This document shows positions 35,636-44,885 of a DNA stretch of 59,479 nt, one piece after another. A program made the translations under genes and the position numbers. The notes under the pieces were generated by a model that was not told the DNA's origin, did not search any database, and worked only from the letters and a program-made list of their open reading frames with translations. The stretch is from Chloroherpetonaceae bacterium (lineage in GTDB: Bacteria; Bacteroidota; Chlorobiia; Chlorobiales; Thermochlorobacteraceae). The stretch lies in NCBI GenBank assembly GCA_025055975.1, contig JANWWM010000046.1, positions 1 through 59,479 of the forward strand, in the 5' to 3' direction. How positions within the stretch are numbered: the stretch's first letter is position 1; the number at the start of each line of letters is the position of its first letter.

Positions 35636-36235
35636 TCAGACCGAAACGGGGTGGCATTCATTCATTGAAATCGACAAGCCTCTCACGACCGCGCCCAAGC
35701 GAATCGCGTCAAAAATCATCTGCTCGGAGCCGCCCTCGTGGCGCACGGACTTTTCGTGGCTATTGACGCAGGCTTGGCAACCATTGACCGCGCTCACGAC
35801 GAGCGAAATCAGCTCGAAGAAGACCTTTGGCAGAACGGGTCGGAGCATAATGGTCATTTTGATGCCTGCGGGCATTTGTTCGTAGGCTTTGTTGTCGCAG
35901 AAATGGCGGAAGCGATAAAACACGTTGTTCGTCGCCAGTAGCGAGGCGATGGCGTGCGTTTCGGCGATTTCCGCCTCGGTCGCGCCCTCTTTCTTAGCCA
36001 GTTCCGTGAATGCCGAAATCAGCGCGTTGTTGCGGTCGTTGGCGGCGACGGCGAGCGCGATGAGATAGGCGTTCTTCTTGCCGCCCAAGCTCGCGCTTTC
36101 GAGCGTCGAGCGCAGATTGACGCGCAGATCGCGGATGTATTTGTGGTCGCCCTTGACGAATGCGTCCAAGCCGACGAAATGCGCCTCGGAAGAAAGTCCC
36201 AAATCCGCAAGCAAGTCTTTTCTTGTGTCTTCCAT
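35636..36235 (-). CDS. ahpD: AhpD-type alkylhydroperoxidase
   Basis: A 199-residue all-helical protein of the carboxymuconolactone decarboxylase/AhpD family. The redox pair Cys153 and Cys156 lies in GCQACVNSH, with His160 completing the proton relay, and the relay glutamate region is in the preceding helices. The two-domain length (about 175-200) matches full AhpD rather than single-domain CMD proteins. AhpD reduces the peroxiredoxin AhpC, encoded immediately upstream on the same strand, using dihydrolipoyl partners in Mycobacterium. An 86-base gap with a hairpin separates the two. Confidence 0.92.
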   Translation of the reverse strand: MEDTRKDLLADLGLSSEAHFVGLDAFVKGDHKYIRDLRVNLRSTLESASLGGKKNAYLIALAVAANDRNNALISAFTELAKKEGATEAEIAETHAIASLLATNNVFYRFRHFCDNKAYEQMPAGIKMTIMLRPVLPKVFFELISLVVSAVNGCQACVNSHEKSVRHEGGSEQMIFDAIRLGAVVRGLSISMNECHPVSV

Positions 36236-36271
36236 CGTTGGAATGGTTTAACGGTTTCGAAACGGAACGCA

Positions 36272-36297
36272 AAAGGCGGAACGCCAAGTCCGCCTTT
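36272..36297 (-). terminator. Hairpin between ahpC and ahpD
   Basis: AAAGGCGGA (36272-36280) and TCCGCCTTT (36289-36297) form a perfect 9-bp stem with an 8-base loop and T-rich 3' end on the minus strand. It may attenuate transcription into ahpD so that ahpC is made in excess. Confidence 0.65.
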
Positions 36298-36321
36298 CGC
36301 AAGAAGACATCGCAAAAAACG

Positions 36322-36888
36322 TTACGCCTCGACGAGCGTGCCGCCTTCGACTTTGAGCGTCTTTTCGCCTTCCTTCCAGTTGCAAGGACAAAGTTCGCCC
36401 GTTTGCAAGGCTTCAAGCACGCGCAGCGTTTCGTCGATGCTGCGACCGACGTCGAGGTTGTTGACGCACACCCATTGAATCACGCCTTGCGGGTCGACGA
36501 TGAAGGTCGCTCGCAAGCACACTTCCTCCGAGCCGTAGAGAATGCCAAGCGCGCGGCTCAGATGTTTGCCGTGGTCGGCGAGCATCGGGAATTTGAGGTC
36601 TTTGAGGTTCTCGTTGTCTTTGCGCCAAGCCAGATGCACGAAGGCGGTGTCGGTGCTGGCGCCATAGAGCATCGCGTCGTTGTCGCGGAAATCGGCGAAG
36701 CGATCGTTGAAGCCCTTGATTTCCGTCGGGCAAACGAAGGTGAAGTCTTTGGGCCAGAAGAAAAAGACCGCCCACTTGCCTTGCTTGCGGTGTTCCGCCG
36801 TCGAGATTTTGGCGAACTCTTTGCCTCTTTCGGTCGAGACGACCGCATCGAGTTCGAACTCAGGGAATTTGTCTCCGATGGTCAGCAT
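36322..36888 (-). CDS. ahpC: Peroxiredoxin AhpC
   Basis: A 188-residue AhpC/TSA peroxiredoxin that reduces hydrogen and organic peroxides. The peroxidatic Cys53 is in FTFVCPTEI, and the resolving site near the C-terminus is GELCPCNW (Cys167, Cys169). The mycobacterial AhpC type, which also pairs with AhpD, has a similar C-terminal arrangement. The upstream region carries an inverted repeat (36908-36935) that could bind a peroxide-responsive regulator. ahpD follows on the same strand. Confidence 0.94.
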   Translation of the reverse strand: MLTIGDKFPEFELDAVVSTERGKEFAKISTAEHRKQGKWAVFFFWPKDFTFVCPTEIKGFNDRFADFRDNDAMLYGASTDTAFVHLAWRKDNENLKDLKFPMLADHGKHLSRALGILYGSEEVCLRATFIVDPQGVIQWVCVNNLDVGRSIDETLRVLEALQTGELCPCNWKEGEKTLKVEGGTLVEA

Positions 36889-36907
36889 GTTGCGAGATGG
36901 TTTAGTT

Positions 36908-36935
36908 GTTAATAATGAGAATTGATACTATTAAC
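36908..36935. promoter_or_regulatory. Inverted-repeat operator candidate upstream of ahpC
   Basis: GTTAATAAT (36908-36916) and ACTATTAAC (36927-36935) are inverted arms with one mismatch, centred about 33 bases before the ahpC start. AT-rich dyads in this place are typical of Fur/PerR- or OxyR-type control, though the match to either box is not exact. A smaller CTCAAA...TTTGAG dyad lies at 36941-36963. Confidence 0.45.
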
Positions 36936-37134
36936 GCTCTCTCAAACGCAGTTTGCCTTTGAGAAGTTGCAAATATGCGAAAAAAATTTCGAGATGGGAT
37001 GCGCTTGCGCATGCGCTCAGCGCCGAGTTCATTCGGCTGAAACGGCTGTGGAGGGGGCAAGGAAGCGTTTGCGGTCGGCGTTGCGTCGCATACGTTTCGG
37101 ACGGGCAAGCCAGCTAAAGAAGAAGGAGGCGCAA

Positions 37135-37848
37135 ATGGGACTGGGCAACTTTCTGCGCAACGTGGCGGGAATCGTGTCGGGCTTTGCGCAAATCGCGCGG
37201 GCGATGGAGGCGCATCAATGGGCGCGAAGCGCGCCTTACATCGAAACGGAGCTGGTCTTTACGGAAAAAGCCGTCAACGTCGCGCTGCGAGCGATCGAGA
37301 AGCCGAATGCGCGCGTTCAAGATTTGTCGGTCAAATTTTTCCCGAACAAAACGGAACTGCGATTTTCGCTCAGGGGCGTTTTTGGCGATTGGATTTCGTG
37401 CCGCTTGCCGCTGCATGTGGCGGAGCTGACCGTCGTCAAGAACGAGTCGGTCGCCGTCGTTGAGCGAGCGGGCAAACTGCGCATCGCGTCGGAATCGCCG
37501 TGGCGATTGTTTTATTATCAACTCGTTCAGGCGTATCTTAACAGCCGTTTTGGCGAGCGACGTTTGCTCAAAACGTTGGCGGAAAGCGTGGATTGCCTGA
37601 GCGTTGAGCCGTCGTTTCATTTGTGCGGCAAGGCGGTGCGTCCCATCGGGCTGAATGTCAACATCGAAAAAATTTTGCGTCAAAAAACGGTCGCGTCGAT
37701 TCTGGTTCGGCACGGCATTATGAACGTCGTGGGCATTTCGGGACTGCGGGAAGAGGAGGGACAATTCGTCGTCAATGTGATTGTCGGAAACAAACGCGCA
37801 GATGATTGGCGATCGTCGCGTCGCTCCCAAGCGTTCTTCGACGGATAA
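37135..37848 (+). CDS. Hypothetical protein, 237 residues
   Basis: I do not recognise this protein. The frame is open from 36922, but AAGAAGGAGG eight bases before the ATG at 37135 marks the start. There is no signal peptide; the N-terminus is amphipathic (MGLGNFLRNVAGIVSGFAQI), the centre is beta-rich with aromatic residues (LSVKFFPNKTELRFSLRGVFGDWISC), and then come a helical stretch (RLFYYQLVQAYLNSRFGERR) and a final VRHGIMNVVGISGLREE with a strand. The overall plan recalls lipid- or polymer-binding SRPBCC/LEA-like folds, but that is only an impression. It precedes the PAP2-like gene by 31 bases, so a membrane-lipid connection is possible. Confidence 0.65.
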   Translation: MGLGNFLRNVAGIVSGFAQIARAMEAHQWARSAPYIETELVFTEKAVNVALRAIEKPNARVQDLSVKFFPNKTELRFSLRGVFGDWISCRLPLHVAELTVVKNESVAVVERAGKLRIASESPWRLFYYQLVQAYLNSRFGERRLLKTLAESVDCLSVEPSFHLCGKAVRPIGLNVNIEKILRQKTVASILVRHGIMNVVGISGLREEEGQFVVNVIVGNKRADDWRSSRRSQAFFDG

Positions 37849-37879
37849 TCAAGTCGTGCATCGGCGCGCGAATGTTTCA

Positions 37880-38473
37880 ATGACCAAACTGGCGCATCTC
37901 ATCTCCAACGTCATTCACCCAATCGTGCTCCCCATCGTCGCGTTTTGGACGATAATGCGATTTGGCTTCGAGAAGCCTGTCGAGAACATGCATCTTTATC
38001 TGCTCGTCGTGATTTTAACGTGTTCCGCCGCGCCCGCCCTCATCGTGATTGCGCTCAAAAAGATGGGCAAGGTGAGCGATTACGACATTTCGCGGCGAGA
38101 AAGTCGCGCCTTGCCGTTTCTGCTCGGCGTGGCGAGTTACGTTGCGGGCGCGCTCGCGCTGCGCCTGTTGAACGCGCCGCCGCTCATCGTTGGCTTTATG
38201 ATGTGCTACGCCATCAACACGATTTTCATTTTTCTCATCACGCTCGTTTGGAAAATCAGCGTTCACGTAACCTCGCTCGGCGGTCCAATCGCGGCGATGA
38301 CTTACGTGTTTGGCGCGCAATCGCTTTGGCTGTTGCTGCTGATGCCGCCGCTCGCATGGGCAAGGGTTCATTTGAGAGCCCATACGCCCATGCAAACCAT
38401 CGCGGGCGGCGCGTTGGGCTTTTCGGCGACGCTGTTGGAATTGTGGTGGTGGTTTGGCAGAGGGAATTTTTAG
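37880..38473 (+). CDS. PAP2-like integral membrane protein
   Basis: A 197-residue protein with five to six hydrophobic helices. The C-terminal signature ARVHLRAHTPMQTIAGGALGF matches the divergent PAP2 class found in Bacteroidota (Arg-x5-His-x3-Gln in place of Arg-x5-His-x3-Asp). The KxxxxxxRP motif is not clear, so phosphatase activity on lipid phosphates is uncertain. The frame opens at 37781 inside the previous gene; the ATG at 37880 is used. It converges with the TauE/SafE-like gene with an 11-base gap. Confidence 0.7.
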   Translation: MTKLAHLISNVIHPIVLPIVAFWTIMRFGFEKPVENMHLYLLVVILTCSAAPALIVIALKKMGKVSDYDISRRESRALPFLLGVASYVAGALALRLLNAPPLIVGFMMCYAINTIFIFLITLVWKISVHVTSLGGPIAAMTYVFGAQSLWLLLLMPPLAWARVHLRAHTPMQTIAGGALGFSATLLELWWWFGRGNF

Positions 38474-38484
38474 ACGAGAGTTTT

Positions 38485-39177
38485 TCAATGCGAATCATGA
38501 AGCAACGCGCCGAGAAAAATGAACGCGCCAAGCGCCAGCGTCGCTATCCCTGAAATCGCGTTGCCGCGAGCGCGAAGCGAGCGCAAAATCGCCCCTGAAA
38601 AAACGCCCGTCAAAAAAAGCGTCGGAATCGTGCCGAACCCAAACGCCACGAGCGTCAAAAAGCCGCTCAAAAAGCCGCCGCTCGAAATCGCCACGACGAA
38701 CATCGAGTAGGTCAGAACGCACGGCAGAAAGCCCAGCAGAACGCCCATGATGAACTTCGCCCACGGCCACGGCTGCTCCATAAACCTTGCGACCGTCTTC
38801 TGAAACAGCGCGCTCTCGAAAAACGCATTCTCGGACAAAAACTCCCAACGGCGCAGAAGCCCAAGTTGCATCAGCCCAAAAAGCGTTACGAGCGCGCCCG
38901 CAAGAACGCCGACGACGCGGTGACTTGCGCCAACGCCAAGCGCGACGAGCGAAAGATCGAGCGACTTGCCAATCACGCCGCAAACGCCGCCAATGAAGCC
39001 GTAGGTCGTTACGCGACCAAGATTGTAAAGCAGATGCGCAAAAGTCGCAACGCGCGGCGAAGCGGGTGGCTCCAAACTCGCAAGGCGAGAAGAATGCGCC
39101 AACGCGATTGGACCGCACATTCCCAAACAGTGCAGGCTACTGACAAGCCCAAGCCCGAAGAAACCTACGAACTCCAT
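38485..39177 (-). CDS. TauE/SafE-like (DsbD_2, UreH-type) membrane protein
   Basis: A 230-residue protein with six hydrophobic helices. The start MEFVGFFGLGLVSSLHCLGMCGPIAL holds the conserved H-C-x-G-M-C-G-P pattern of this branch, and LLGFLPCVLTYSMFVVAISSG carries the second cysteine loop. Members are annotated as sulfite exporters or as helpers in cytochrome c oxidase and metal-centre assembly; the cysteine pair suits a metal or thiol transfer role. No cytochrome oxidase genes are adjacent. The divergent region behind it carries the str operon promoter. Confidence 0.8.
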   Translation of the reverse strand: MEFVGFFGLGLVSSLHCLGMCGPIALAHSSRLASLEPPASPRVATFAHLLYNLGRVTTYGFIGGVCGVIGKSLDLSLVALGVGASHRVVGVLAGALVTLFGLMQLGLLRRWEFLSENAFFESALFQKTVARFMEQPWPWAKFIMGVLLGFLPCVLTYSMFVVAISSGGFLSGFLTLVAFGFGTIPTLFLTGVFSGAILRSLRARGNAISGIATLALGAFIFLGALLHDSH

Positions 39178-39279
39178 CGCTTGAAGAGAAGCGGTTAGAA
39201 GTCAAACGAAAATCGCCCGCGAATTCGCGCTCGTTGATTCTCATTTTGAGAAAAACGAGCGCGAAAAGCGCGTCGGAAT

Positions 39280-39310
39280 TTTGAAAATTAAAACAAAACC
39301 TCTACCTTTG
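39280..39310 (+). promoter_or_regulatory. Bacteroidota-type promoter of the str operon
   Basis: TTTG (39280-39283), exactly 19 bases, TACCTTTG (39303-39310): a full match to TTTG-N19-TAnnTTTG. Start of transcription would fall near 39316, giving a leader of about 155 bases before rpsL, long enough for autoregulation. The 13-mer ACCTTTGCAGTCC here recurs before fusA (40389-40401). Confidence 0.8.
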
Positions 39311-39472
39311 CAGTCCTTTTTGGAACGGAACGCCGCCGAAAAAATCTTCGCTCGCTCTAAACCCGCGTCAAATCAGGCGATTTCGGGCGATGAGGCTGAA
39401 AGAGCGCGTGGCGTTTGACGCGTCGAGGGCGAGCGTCGCTCGCGGAGACAACGAAGAGACAACTTCAACCAA

Positions 39473-39901
39473 ATGCCAACGATACAACAGTTAGTTCGCA
39501 AAGGCAGAACGCCAAAAGCCTTCAAGACGGCGTCGCCCGCGTTGGACGGTTGTCCGCAAAAACGCGGCGTGTGCACGCGCGTCTACACGACCACGCCGAA
39601 GAAGCCGAACTCGGCGTTGCGCAAAGTGGCGAAGGTGCGCCTCTCGAACCAAGAAGAAGTCATCGCCTACATTCCAGGCGAGGGGCACAATCTTCAAGAG
39701 CACTCCATCGTTTTGATTCGCGGCGGTCGCGTGAAAGATTTGCCCGGCGTGCGCTATCACATCATTCGCGGTTCGTTGGACACGGCGGGCGTCGCCAATC
39801 GCGGTCGCTCGCGTTCCAAATACGGCGCCAAGAAAGCGCAACAAGGCGGCGCGGCGGCAGGCAAGGGCGCGCCCGCAACGGCGGCAAAAGGCAAAAAATA
39901 A
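39473..39901 (+). CDS. rpsL: Ribosomal protein S12
   Basis: A 142-residue S12, first gene of the str operon. The decoding-centre loops [12 protein letters not shown] and [14 protein letters not shown] are intact and have the streptomycin-sensitive lysines. The last 20 residues ([20 protein letters not shown]) form an extra Ala/Gly/Lys tail beyond the usual 124 residues or so. No strong Shine-Dalgarno sequence precedes the ATG; the leader is A-rich. rpsG follows after 17 bases. Confidence 0.98.
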   Translation: MPTIQQLVRKGRTPKAFKTASPALDGCPQKRGVCTRVYTTTPKKPNSALRKVAKVRLSNQEEVIAYIPGEGHNLQEHSIVLIRGGRVKDLPGVRYHIIRGSLDTAGVANRGRSRSKYGAKKAQQGGAAAGKGAPATAAKGKK

Positions 39902-39918
39902 TTTCTTGAACGACGTCC

Positions 39919-40389
39919 ATGCGAAAGAAGACATCGCGTAGAAAAAAAATCTTGCGCGGCGACCCGAAATACCAAGATGTCACGGTGGAGCGCGCCATCA
40001 ACGCGATTATGCAACGCGGCAAAAAGAACCTCGCGCGCAAAATCGTCTATGGCGCCTTCGACCTGATTGAGAAGAAAACGCAGGAAAATCCGCTCGAAAC
40101 GTTCCGCAAAGCCGTCTCCAACGTCGCGCCCGTCGTGGAAGTGCGCGGCAAGCGCATCGGCGGAGCGACCTATCAAATCCCGATTGAAGTGCGCGCCGAC
40201 CGACGCATCGCGCTTGCGCTTCGGTGGATAAGAGAAAACTCTCAAAAGCGCGGCGGTCGCTCGATGGCGGAAAAACTCGCCGCCGAAATTATGGACGCGG
40301 CGAACAATCAAGGCAATTCCGTCAAGAAAAAAGAAGAGGTGCATAAAATGGCGGAAGCCAACAAAGCCTTCTCGCATTTCCGATTCTAA
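39919..40389 (+). CDS. rpsG: Ribosomal protein S7
   Basis: A 156-residue S7, the usual length, which nucleates assembly of the 30S head and contacts E-site tRNA. It begins [20 protein letters not shown] and has the central [24 protein letters not shown]-type signature. It overlaps nothing and ends just before the fusA leader, where TAACCTTTG includes its stop codon. Confidence 0.98.
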   Translation: MRKKTSRRKKILRGDPKYQDVTVERAINAIMQRGKKNLARKIVYGAFDLIEKKTQENPLETFRKAVSNVAPVVEVRGKRIGGATYQIPIEVRADRRIALALRWIRENSQKRGGRSMAEKLAAEIMDAANNQGNSVKKKEEVHKMAEANKAFSHFRF

Positions 40390-40426
40390 CCTTTGCAGTC
40401 CAAAACGAAAACGCAGAGAACCGACA

Positions 40427-42547
40427 ATGCCCAGACAGATTGCGTTAGACAGAGTCAGAAACATCGGGATTTCCGCGCACATCGACGCGGGCAAAACCAC
40501 GACCACGGAGCGCATTCTTTACTACACGGGTCGCGTGCATCGCATGGGTGAAGTCCACGACGGCGCGGCGACGATGGACTGGATGGAACAAGAAAAAGAA
40601 CGCGGCATCACCATCACGTCCGCCGCGACGACATGCTTCTGGACGCCGAAATACGGCAACTTCAAGGACAAAAAGCATCGCATCAACATCATCGATACGC
40701 CAGGACACGTCGATTTCACCGTCGAGGTCGAGCGCTCGCTCCGCGTGCTTGACGGCGCGGTCGCTCTGTTCGATTCCGTCGCGGGCGTGCAACCGCAATC
40801 GGAAACCGTGTGGCGGCAAATGAACAAATACAAAGTTCCGCGCATCGCGTATGTCAACAAGATGGACAGAGTCGGCGCGAACTTTCTCAACGTCCACAAA
40901 ATGATTCAAGAGCGCCTCAAAGCCCGCGCCGTGCCGATTCAACTGCCCATCGGCGAGGGCGAAGCGTTCAAAGGATTCGTGGATTTGATTCGCATGAAGG
41001 GCGTCGTCTACGACGCGGAGGATGGCACGGTCTATCACGAAGTCGATGTGCCTGCCGAAATGGCGGAACTCGTCAAGCAGTGGCGGACGCATCTCATCGA
41101 ATCCGTCTCCGAAGTCAACGACGCGCTTCTTGAAAAGTATCTTGGCGGCGAAGAACCAACCGAAGAAGAAGTGCGCGCCGCGCTCCGCGAAGCGTGCTTG
41201 AAGTTGATTCTCGTGCCGATGCTCTGCGGTTCGTCGTTCAAGAACAAGGGCGTGCAATTTATGCTCGACGCGGTCATTGATTACCTGCCGTCGCCGCTTG
41301 ACCTGAAAGTCGTCAAAGGCACGGATCCCAAAACGGGCGCGGAAATCGCTCGCAACGTCTCCGACGACGAACCGTTCTGCGGGCTGGCGTTCAAGATTAT
41401 GACCGACCCGTTTGTCGGACGCTTGACCTACGTGCGCGTCTATTCGGGCAAAGTCAGCGCGGGCAGTTACGTCATCAACTCCACCAACGGCAAAAAAGAG
41501 CGCGTTGGTCGCGTGCTTCAAATGCACGCCAATCACCGCGAGGACTTGGAGGAGGGCTTGGCGGGCGAAATCATCGCCATTGTGGGCTTGAAGGACACGC
41601 GCACGGGCGATACGCTCTGCGAAGAAGGCAAACTCATCGTGCTCGAAAAGATTACCTTCCCCGAACCCGTCATTCAAATCGCCATAGAGCCGAAAACGAA
41701 GGCGGATTCGGAAAAGATGAGCATCGCGCTCCAAAAACTCGCCGAAGAAGACCCAACCTTCCGCGTGATGACCGACGAAGAAACCAATCAAACCATCATC
41801 GCGGGAATGGGCGAACTTCACCTTGAAATCATCGTCGATCGCTTGAAGCGCGAATTCAAGGTCGAAGCCAACGTCGGCAAACCGCAAGTCGCCTACAAAG
41901 AGACGATTCGCAAGCGCGTCGAAGCCGAAGGCAAGTTCATTCGCCAATCGGGCGGCAAAGGTCAGTTTGGCGTGGTCAATCTCTGCGTCGAACCCGCCGA
42001 AAAAGGCAAAGGCTTCGAGTTCGTCAATGAAATCAAGGGCGGCGCGATTCCGAAAGAGTACATCCCCGCGGTGCAACAAGGCGTTGAGGAAGCGATGCGA
42101 AACGGCGTGCTCGCGGGCTATCCGATGCAAGACATCAAAGTAACGCTGTTCGACGGAAAGTATCACGAGGTCGACTCGTCCGAAATGGCGTTCAAAATCG
42201 CAGGCTCGATCGGCTTCAAAGAGGCGGCGCGTCGCGCCAATCCCGTGTTGCTCGAACCGATTATGTCGGTCGAGGTAACCACGCCCGAAGATTACATGGG
42301 CGCGGTGATGGGCGACCTTTCAAGCCGACGCGGACGCATCGAGGGAATGGAAGCGCGCCACGGCGAGCAAGTCATCACCGCCAAAGTGCCGCTCGCCAAT
42401 ATGTTCGGCTACTCGACGGATTTGCGCTCTATGTCGCAAGGGCGCGCCAACTACACGATGGAGTTCTACGCCTACGAAGAAGCGCCCAAGCAAGTCGCCG
42501 ACGAAATCATCGAAAAGAGCGGCGCGAAAGCCACGGCGGAAGCGTAA
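40427..42547 (+). CDS. fusA: Elongation factor G
   Basis: A 706-residue translocase GTPase. G-motifs are visible: [12 protein letters not shown] (residues 17-28), IDTPGHVDF (about 90) and NKMD (about 144). Domains II to V follow with [18 protein letters not shown] in domain III and [19 protein letters not shown] in domain V. The size fits canonical EF-G1. The fusidic-acid pocket region looks unaltered by eye. It lies in the standard str position before tuf. Confidence 0.98.
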   Translation: MPRQIALDRVRNIGISAHIDAGKTTTTERILYYTGRVHRMGEVHDGAATMDWMEQEKERGITITSAATTCFWTPKYGNFKDKKHRINIIDTPGHVDFTVEVERSLRVLDGAVALFDSVAGVQPQSETVWRQMNKYKVPRIAYVNKMDRVGANFLNVHKMIQERLKARAVPIQLPIGEGEAFKGFVDLIRMKGVVYDAEDGTVYHEVDVPAEMAELVKQWRTHLIESVSEVNDALLEKYLGGEEPTEEEVRAALREACLKLILVPMLCGSSFKNKGVQFMLDAVIDYLPSPLDLKVVKGTDPKTGAEIARNVSDDEPFCGLAFKIMTDPFVGRLTYVRVYSGKVSAGSYVINSTNGKKERVGRVLQMHANHREDLEEGLAGEIIAIVGLKDTRTGDTLCEEGKLIVLEKITFPEPVIQIAIEPKTKADSEKMSIALQKLAEEDPTFRVMTDEETNQTIIAGMGELHLEIIVDRLKREFKVEANVGKPQVAYKETIRKRVEAEGKFIRQSGGKGQFGVVNLCVEPAEKGKGFEFVNEIKGGAIPKEYIPAVQQGVEEAMRNGVLAGYPMQDIKVTLFDGKYHEVDSSEMAFKIAGSIGFKEAARRANPVLLEPIMSVEVTTPEDYMGAVMGDLSSRRGRIEGMEARHGEQVITAKVPLANMFGYSTDLRSMSQGRANYTMEFYAYEEAPKQVADEIIEKSGAKATAEA

Positions 42548-42601
42548 AGTCAAAACAGACCAACCAATTCAAACAACTGCTAACTTTGGAGGAGTCCAAC
42601 A

Positions 42602-43786
42602 ATGGCAAAAGAGAATTTCAAGAGAGACAAACCTCACGTGAACATCGGCACGATTGGGCACGTCGACCACGGCAAAACGACGCTCACGGCGGCGATTACG
42701 AAAGTGCTCGCTGAAAAGGGAATGGCGAAAGCGTTGGCATACGACCAGATCGACAAAGCCCCCGAAGAAAAAGCGCGCGGCATCACCATCTCGACCTCGC
42801 ACGTGGAATACGAAACCGAGAAGCGACACTACGCGCATATTGACTGCCCTGGACATGCCGACTACATCAAGAACATGATCACCGGCGCGGCGCAAATGGA
42901 CGGCGCGATTCTCGTCGTCGCCGCCACCGACGGTGCGATGCCGCAAACCCGCGAGCACATTCTCCTCGCGCGTCAAGTGAACGTGCCCTCGATCGTCGTG
43001 TTTCTTAACAAAATCGACCTCGTCGCCGACCCCGAACTTGTCGAGATCGTTGAAATGGAACTCCGCGAATTGCTCACGAGCTACAAGTTCCCTGGCGACG
43101 AAATTCCCATCGTTCGCGGTTCGGCGCTCGGCGCGCTCAACGGCGAAAAACAATGGGTCGATTCCGTCATCAAGTTGATGGAAGAAGTCGATCGCTACAT
43201 TCCCACGCCCGTGCGCGACATTGACAAGCCCTTCTTGATGCCCGTCGAAGACGTGTTCTCGATTTCGGGACGCGGCACGGTGGCGACGGGACGCATCGAG
43301 CGCGGCAGAATCAAACTCAACGAGGAGGTCGAGATCATAGGCTTTGGTCCGACGAAGAAATCCGTCGTTACGGGCATCGAAATGTTCCGCAAGAACCTCG
43401 AAGAAGGTCAAGCGGGCGACAACGCGGGTCTGCTCTTGCGCGGCATTGAAAAGAACGAAGTTGAGCGCGGAATGGTCATCGCCAAGCCCGGCACGATTAC
43501 GCCGCACACGAAGTTCAGAGCGCAAATCTACGTCCTCAAAAAAGAAGAGGGCGGTCGCCACACGGCGTTCTATTCGGGCTATCGTCCGCAGTTCTATTTC
43601 AGAACGACCGACGTGACGGGCGTGATCAATCTTCCGCAAGGCGTGGATATGGTGATGCCCGGCGACAACGTGACCGTCGAGGTCGAGCTCATCTCGCCCG
43701 TTGCGATGGACAAAGGGTTGAACTTCGCCATCCGCGAAGGCGGCAAAACCATCGGCGCGGGCGCGGTGTCCGAAATTCTCGCGTAA
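42602..43786 (+). CDS. tuf: Elongation factor Tu
   Basis: A 394-residue EF-Tu with [11 protein letters not shown] (19-29), DCPGHADY (about 81-88) and NKID (about 136-139). It has a strong GGAGGAG ribosome-binding site eight bases before the ATG, in contrast to most genes of this cluster, fitting its high demand. A hairpin terminator follows the stop, so the tuf transcript may end there in part. A second tuf copy elsewhere cannot be excluded. Confidence 0.98.
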   Translation: MAKENFKRDKPHVNIGTIGHVDHGKTTLTAAITKVLAEKGMAKALAYDQIDKAPEEKARGITISTSHVEYETEKRHYAHIDCPGHADYIKNMITGAAQMDGAILVVAATDGAMPQTREHILLARQVNVPSIVVFLNKIDLVADPELVEIVEMELRELLTSYKFPGDEIPIVRGSALGALNGEKQWVDSVIKLMEEVDRYIPTPVRDIDKPFLMPVEDVFSISGRGTVATGRIERGRIKLNEEVEIIGFGPTKKSVVTGIEMFRKNLEEGQAGDNAGLLLRGIEKNEVERGMVIAKPGTITPHTKFRAQIYVLKKEEGGRHTAFYSGYRPQFYFRTTDVTGVINLPQGVDMVMPGDNVTVEVELISPVAMDKGLNFAIREGGKTIGAGAVSEILA

Positions 43787-43808
43787 GGACGATTGAGCGA
43801 AGAAATCA

Positions 43809-43840
43809 GGGGCGTTTGTTTCGGCAGACGCTCCTTTTTT
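43809..43840 (+). terminator. Terminator-like hairpin between tuf and rpsJ
   Basis: GGGGCGT (43809-43815) pairs with ACGCTCC (43828-43834; one G-T pair) across a 12-base loop, then TTTTTT (43835-43840). It lies 22 bases after the tuf stop and 24 bases before rpsJ. Confidence 0.7.
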
Positions 43841-43864
43841 ATCCAATTCAGATAGCGAACCAAC

Positions 43865-44176
43865 GTGGCTGCGCAACAGAAAATCCGCATCAAGCTCAAG
43901 TCCTACGACCACAGTTTGGTCGATAAATGGGCGGAAAAAATCATCGATGTCGTCAAGCAGACCGACGCCATCATTTCGGGACCGATTCCGCTGCCGACGG
44001 AATCGCAAGTCTACACCGTCAACCGCTCGCCGCACGTGGACAAGAAGTCGCGCGAGCAATTCATGATCGCTTCGCACAAGCGCTTGATTGAAATCATCAA
44101 TCCGAGCGGCAAGACGATCGACCTTTTGATGAAGATTGAATTGCCGAGCGGCGTCGATGTGGAAATCAAGAGCTAA
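43865..44176 (+). CDS. rpsJ: Ribosomal protein S10 (NusE)
   Basis: A 103-residue S10 with [14 protein letters not shown] at the start and GVDVEIKS at the end. It begins with GTG at 43865, which is the only in-frame start giving the standard N-terminus. Besides its ribosomal role it is the NusB partner in antitermination. It heads the S10 block; no convincing -33/-7 promoter was found in the 24 bases after the tuf hairpin, so it may depend on read-through. Confidence 0.97.
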   Translation: MAAQQKIRIKLKSYDHSLVDKWAEKIIDVVKQTDAIISGPIPLPTESQVYTVNRSPHVDKKSREQFMIASHKRLIEIINPSGKTIDLLMKIELPSGVDVEIKS

Positions 44177-44232
44177 TTCGTTGATTCATTAACCATCGTC
44201 TTGGAACGAGAGGTTACAAAATCAAAACTCCA

Positions 44233-44865
44233 ATGAGCGCGATTCTGGGAAAGAAAATCGGAATGACGAGCGTCTATGACGCGAAGGGCAAGGTCGTTCC
44301 GTGCACCGTCATCGAGGCAGGACCATGCTACGTCTCGCAAGTCAAAACGGTGGATAAAGACGGCTACGCGGCGTATCAATTCGCCTTCGATGAAAAGCGC
44401 GAAAATCGCGTCGCCAAGCCGCAACTGGGACACTTCAAAAAAGCCAATGTCAAGCCCGCCTACAAGGTCGCCGAGTTTCGCAAGGAGGTGGTCGGCTTGG
44501 AACTGAACGCGGGCGACGTGGTCAAGGTCGATGTGTTCAAAGAGGGCGAGAAGGTCGATGTCGTGGGAACGTCGAAAGGCAAAGGCTTCGCGGGCGTGGT
44601 GAAGCGGCATCATTTCGCGGGCGGATCGAGAACGCACGGACAATCCGACCGCGAGCGCGCACCCGGCTCGATGGGCGGCTCGTCGTTCCCCTCGCGCTCG
44701 TTCAAGGGCTTGCGAATGGGCGGACGAATGGGCGGCGAGCGCGTTACCGTCCGAAATCTGACCGTGGTCAAGGTGTTGGCGGACTCGAATCTTCTCGTCG
44801 TGCGCGGCGCGGTGCCAGGACCAAAAAACGCCTATCTGCAAATCACCACCGCAAAGAAACCGTAA
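44233..44865 (+). CDS. rplC: Ribosomal protein L3
   Basis: A 210-residue L3, which binds near the start of 23S domain VI and shapes the peptidyl-transferase centre. The signature [22 protein letters not shown] (partial) and [16 protein letters not shown] are present, including the loop tip reaching the active site. Length is normal. The preceding 56-base gap contains AGAGGT close to the start. Confidence 0.97.
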   Translation: MSAILGKKIGMTSVYDAKGKVVPCTVIEAGPCYVSQVKTVDKDGYAAYQFAFDEKRENRVAKPQLGHFKKANVKPAYKVAEFRKEVVGLELNAGDVVKVDVFKEGEKVDVVGTSKGKGFAGVVKRHHFAGGSRTHGQSDRERAPGSMGGSSFPSRSFKGLRMGGRMGGERVTVRNLTVVKVLADSNLLVVRGAVPGPKNAYLQITTAKKP

Positions 44866-44885
44866 CGAGAACGAGGACAACAGCG

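Noticed and set aside
42580-42590. TAACTTTG before tuf as a promoter
   Set aside because: The -7 box matches but there is no TTG 19-20 bases upstream, and part of it is the ribosome-binding site.
40445-44077. Two long minus-strand frames (573 and 502 codons) opposite fusA and tuf
   Set aside because: Both are shadows of highly conserved genes with strong codon bias; no homologous domain is visible.
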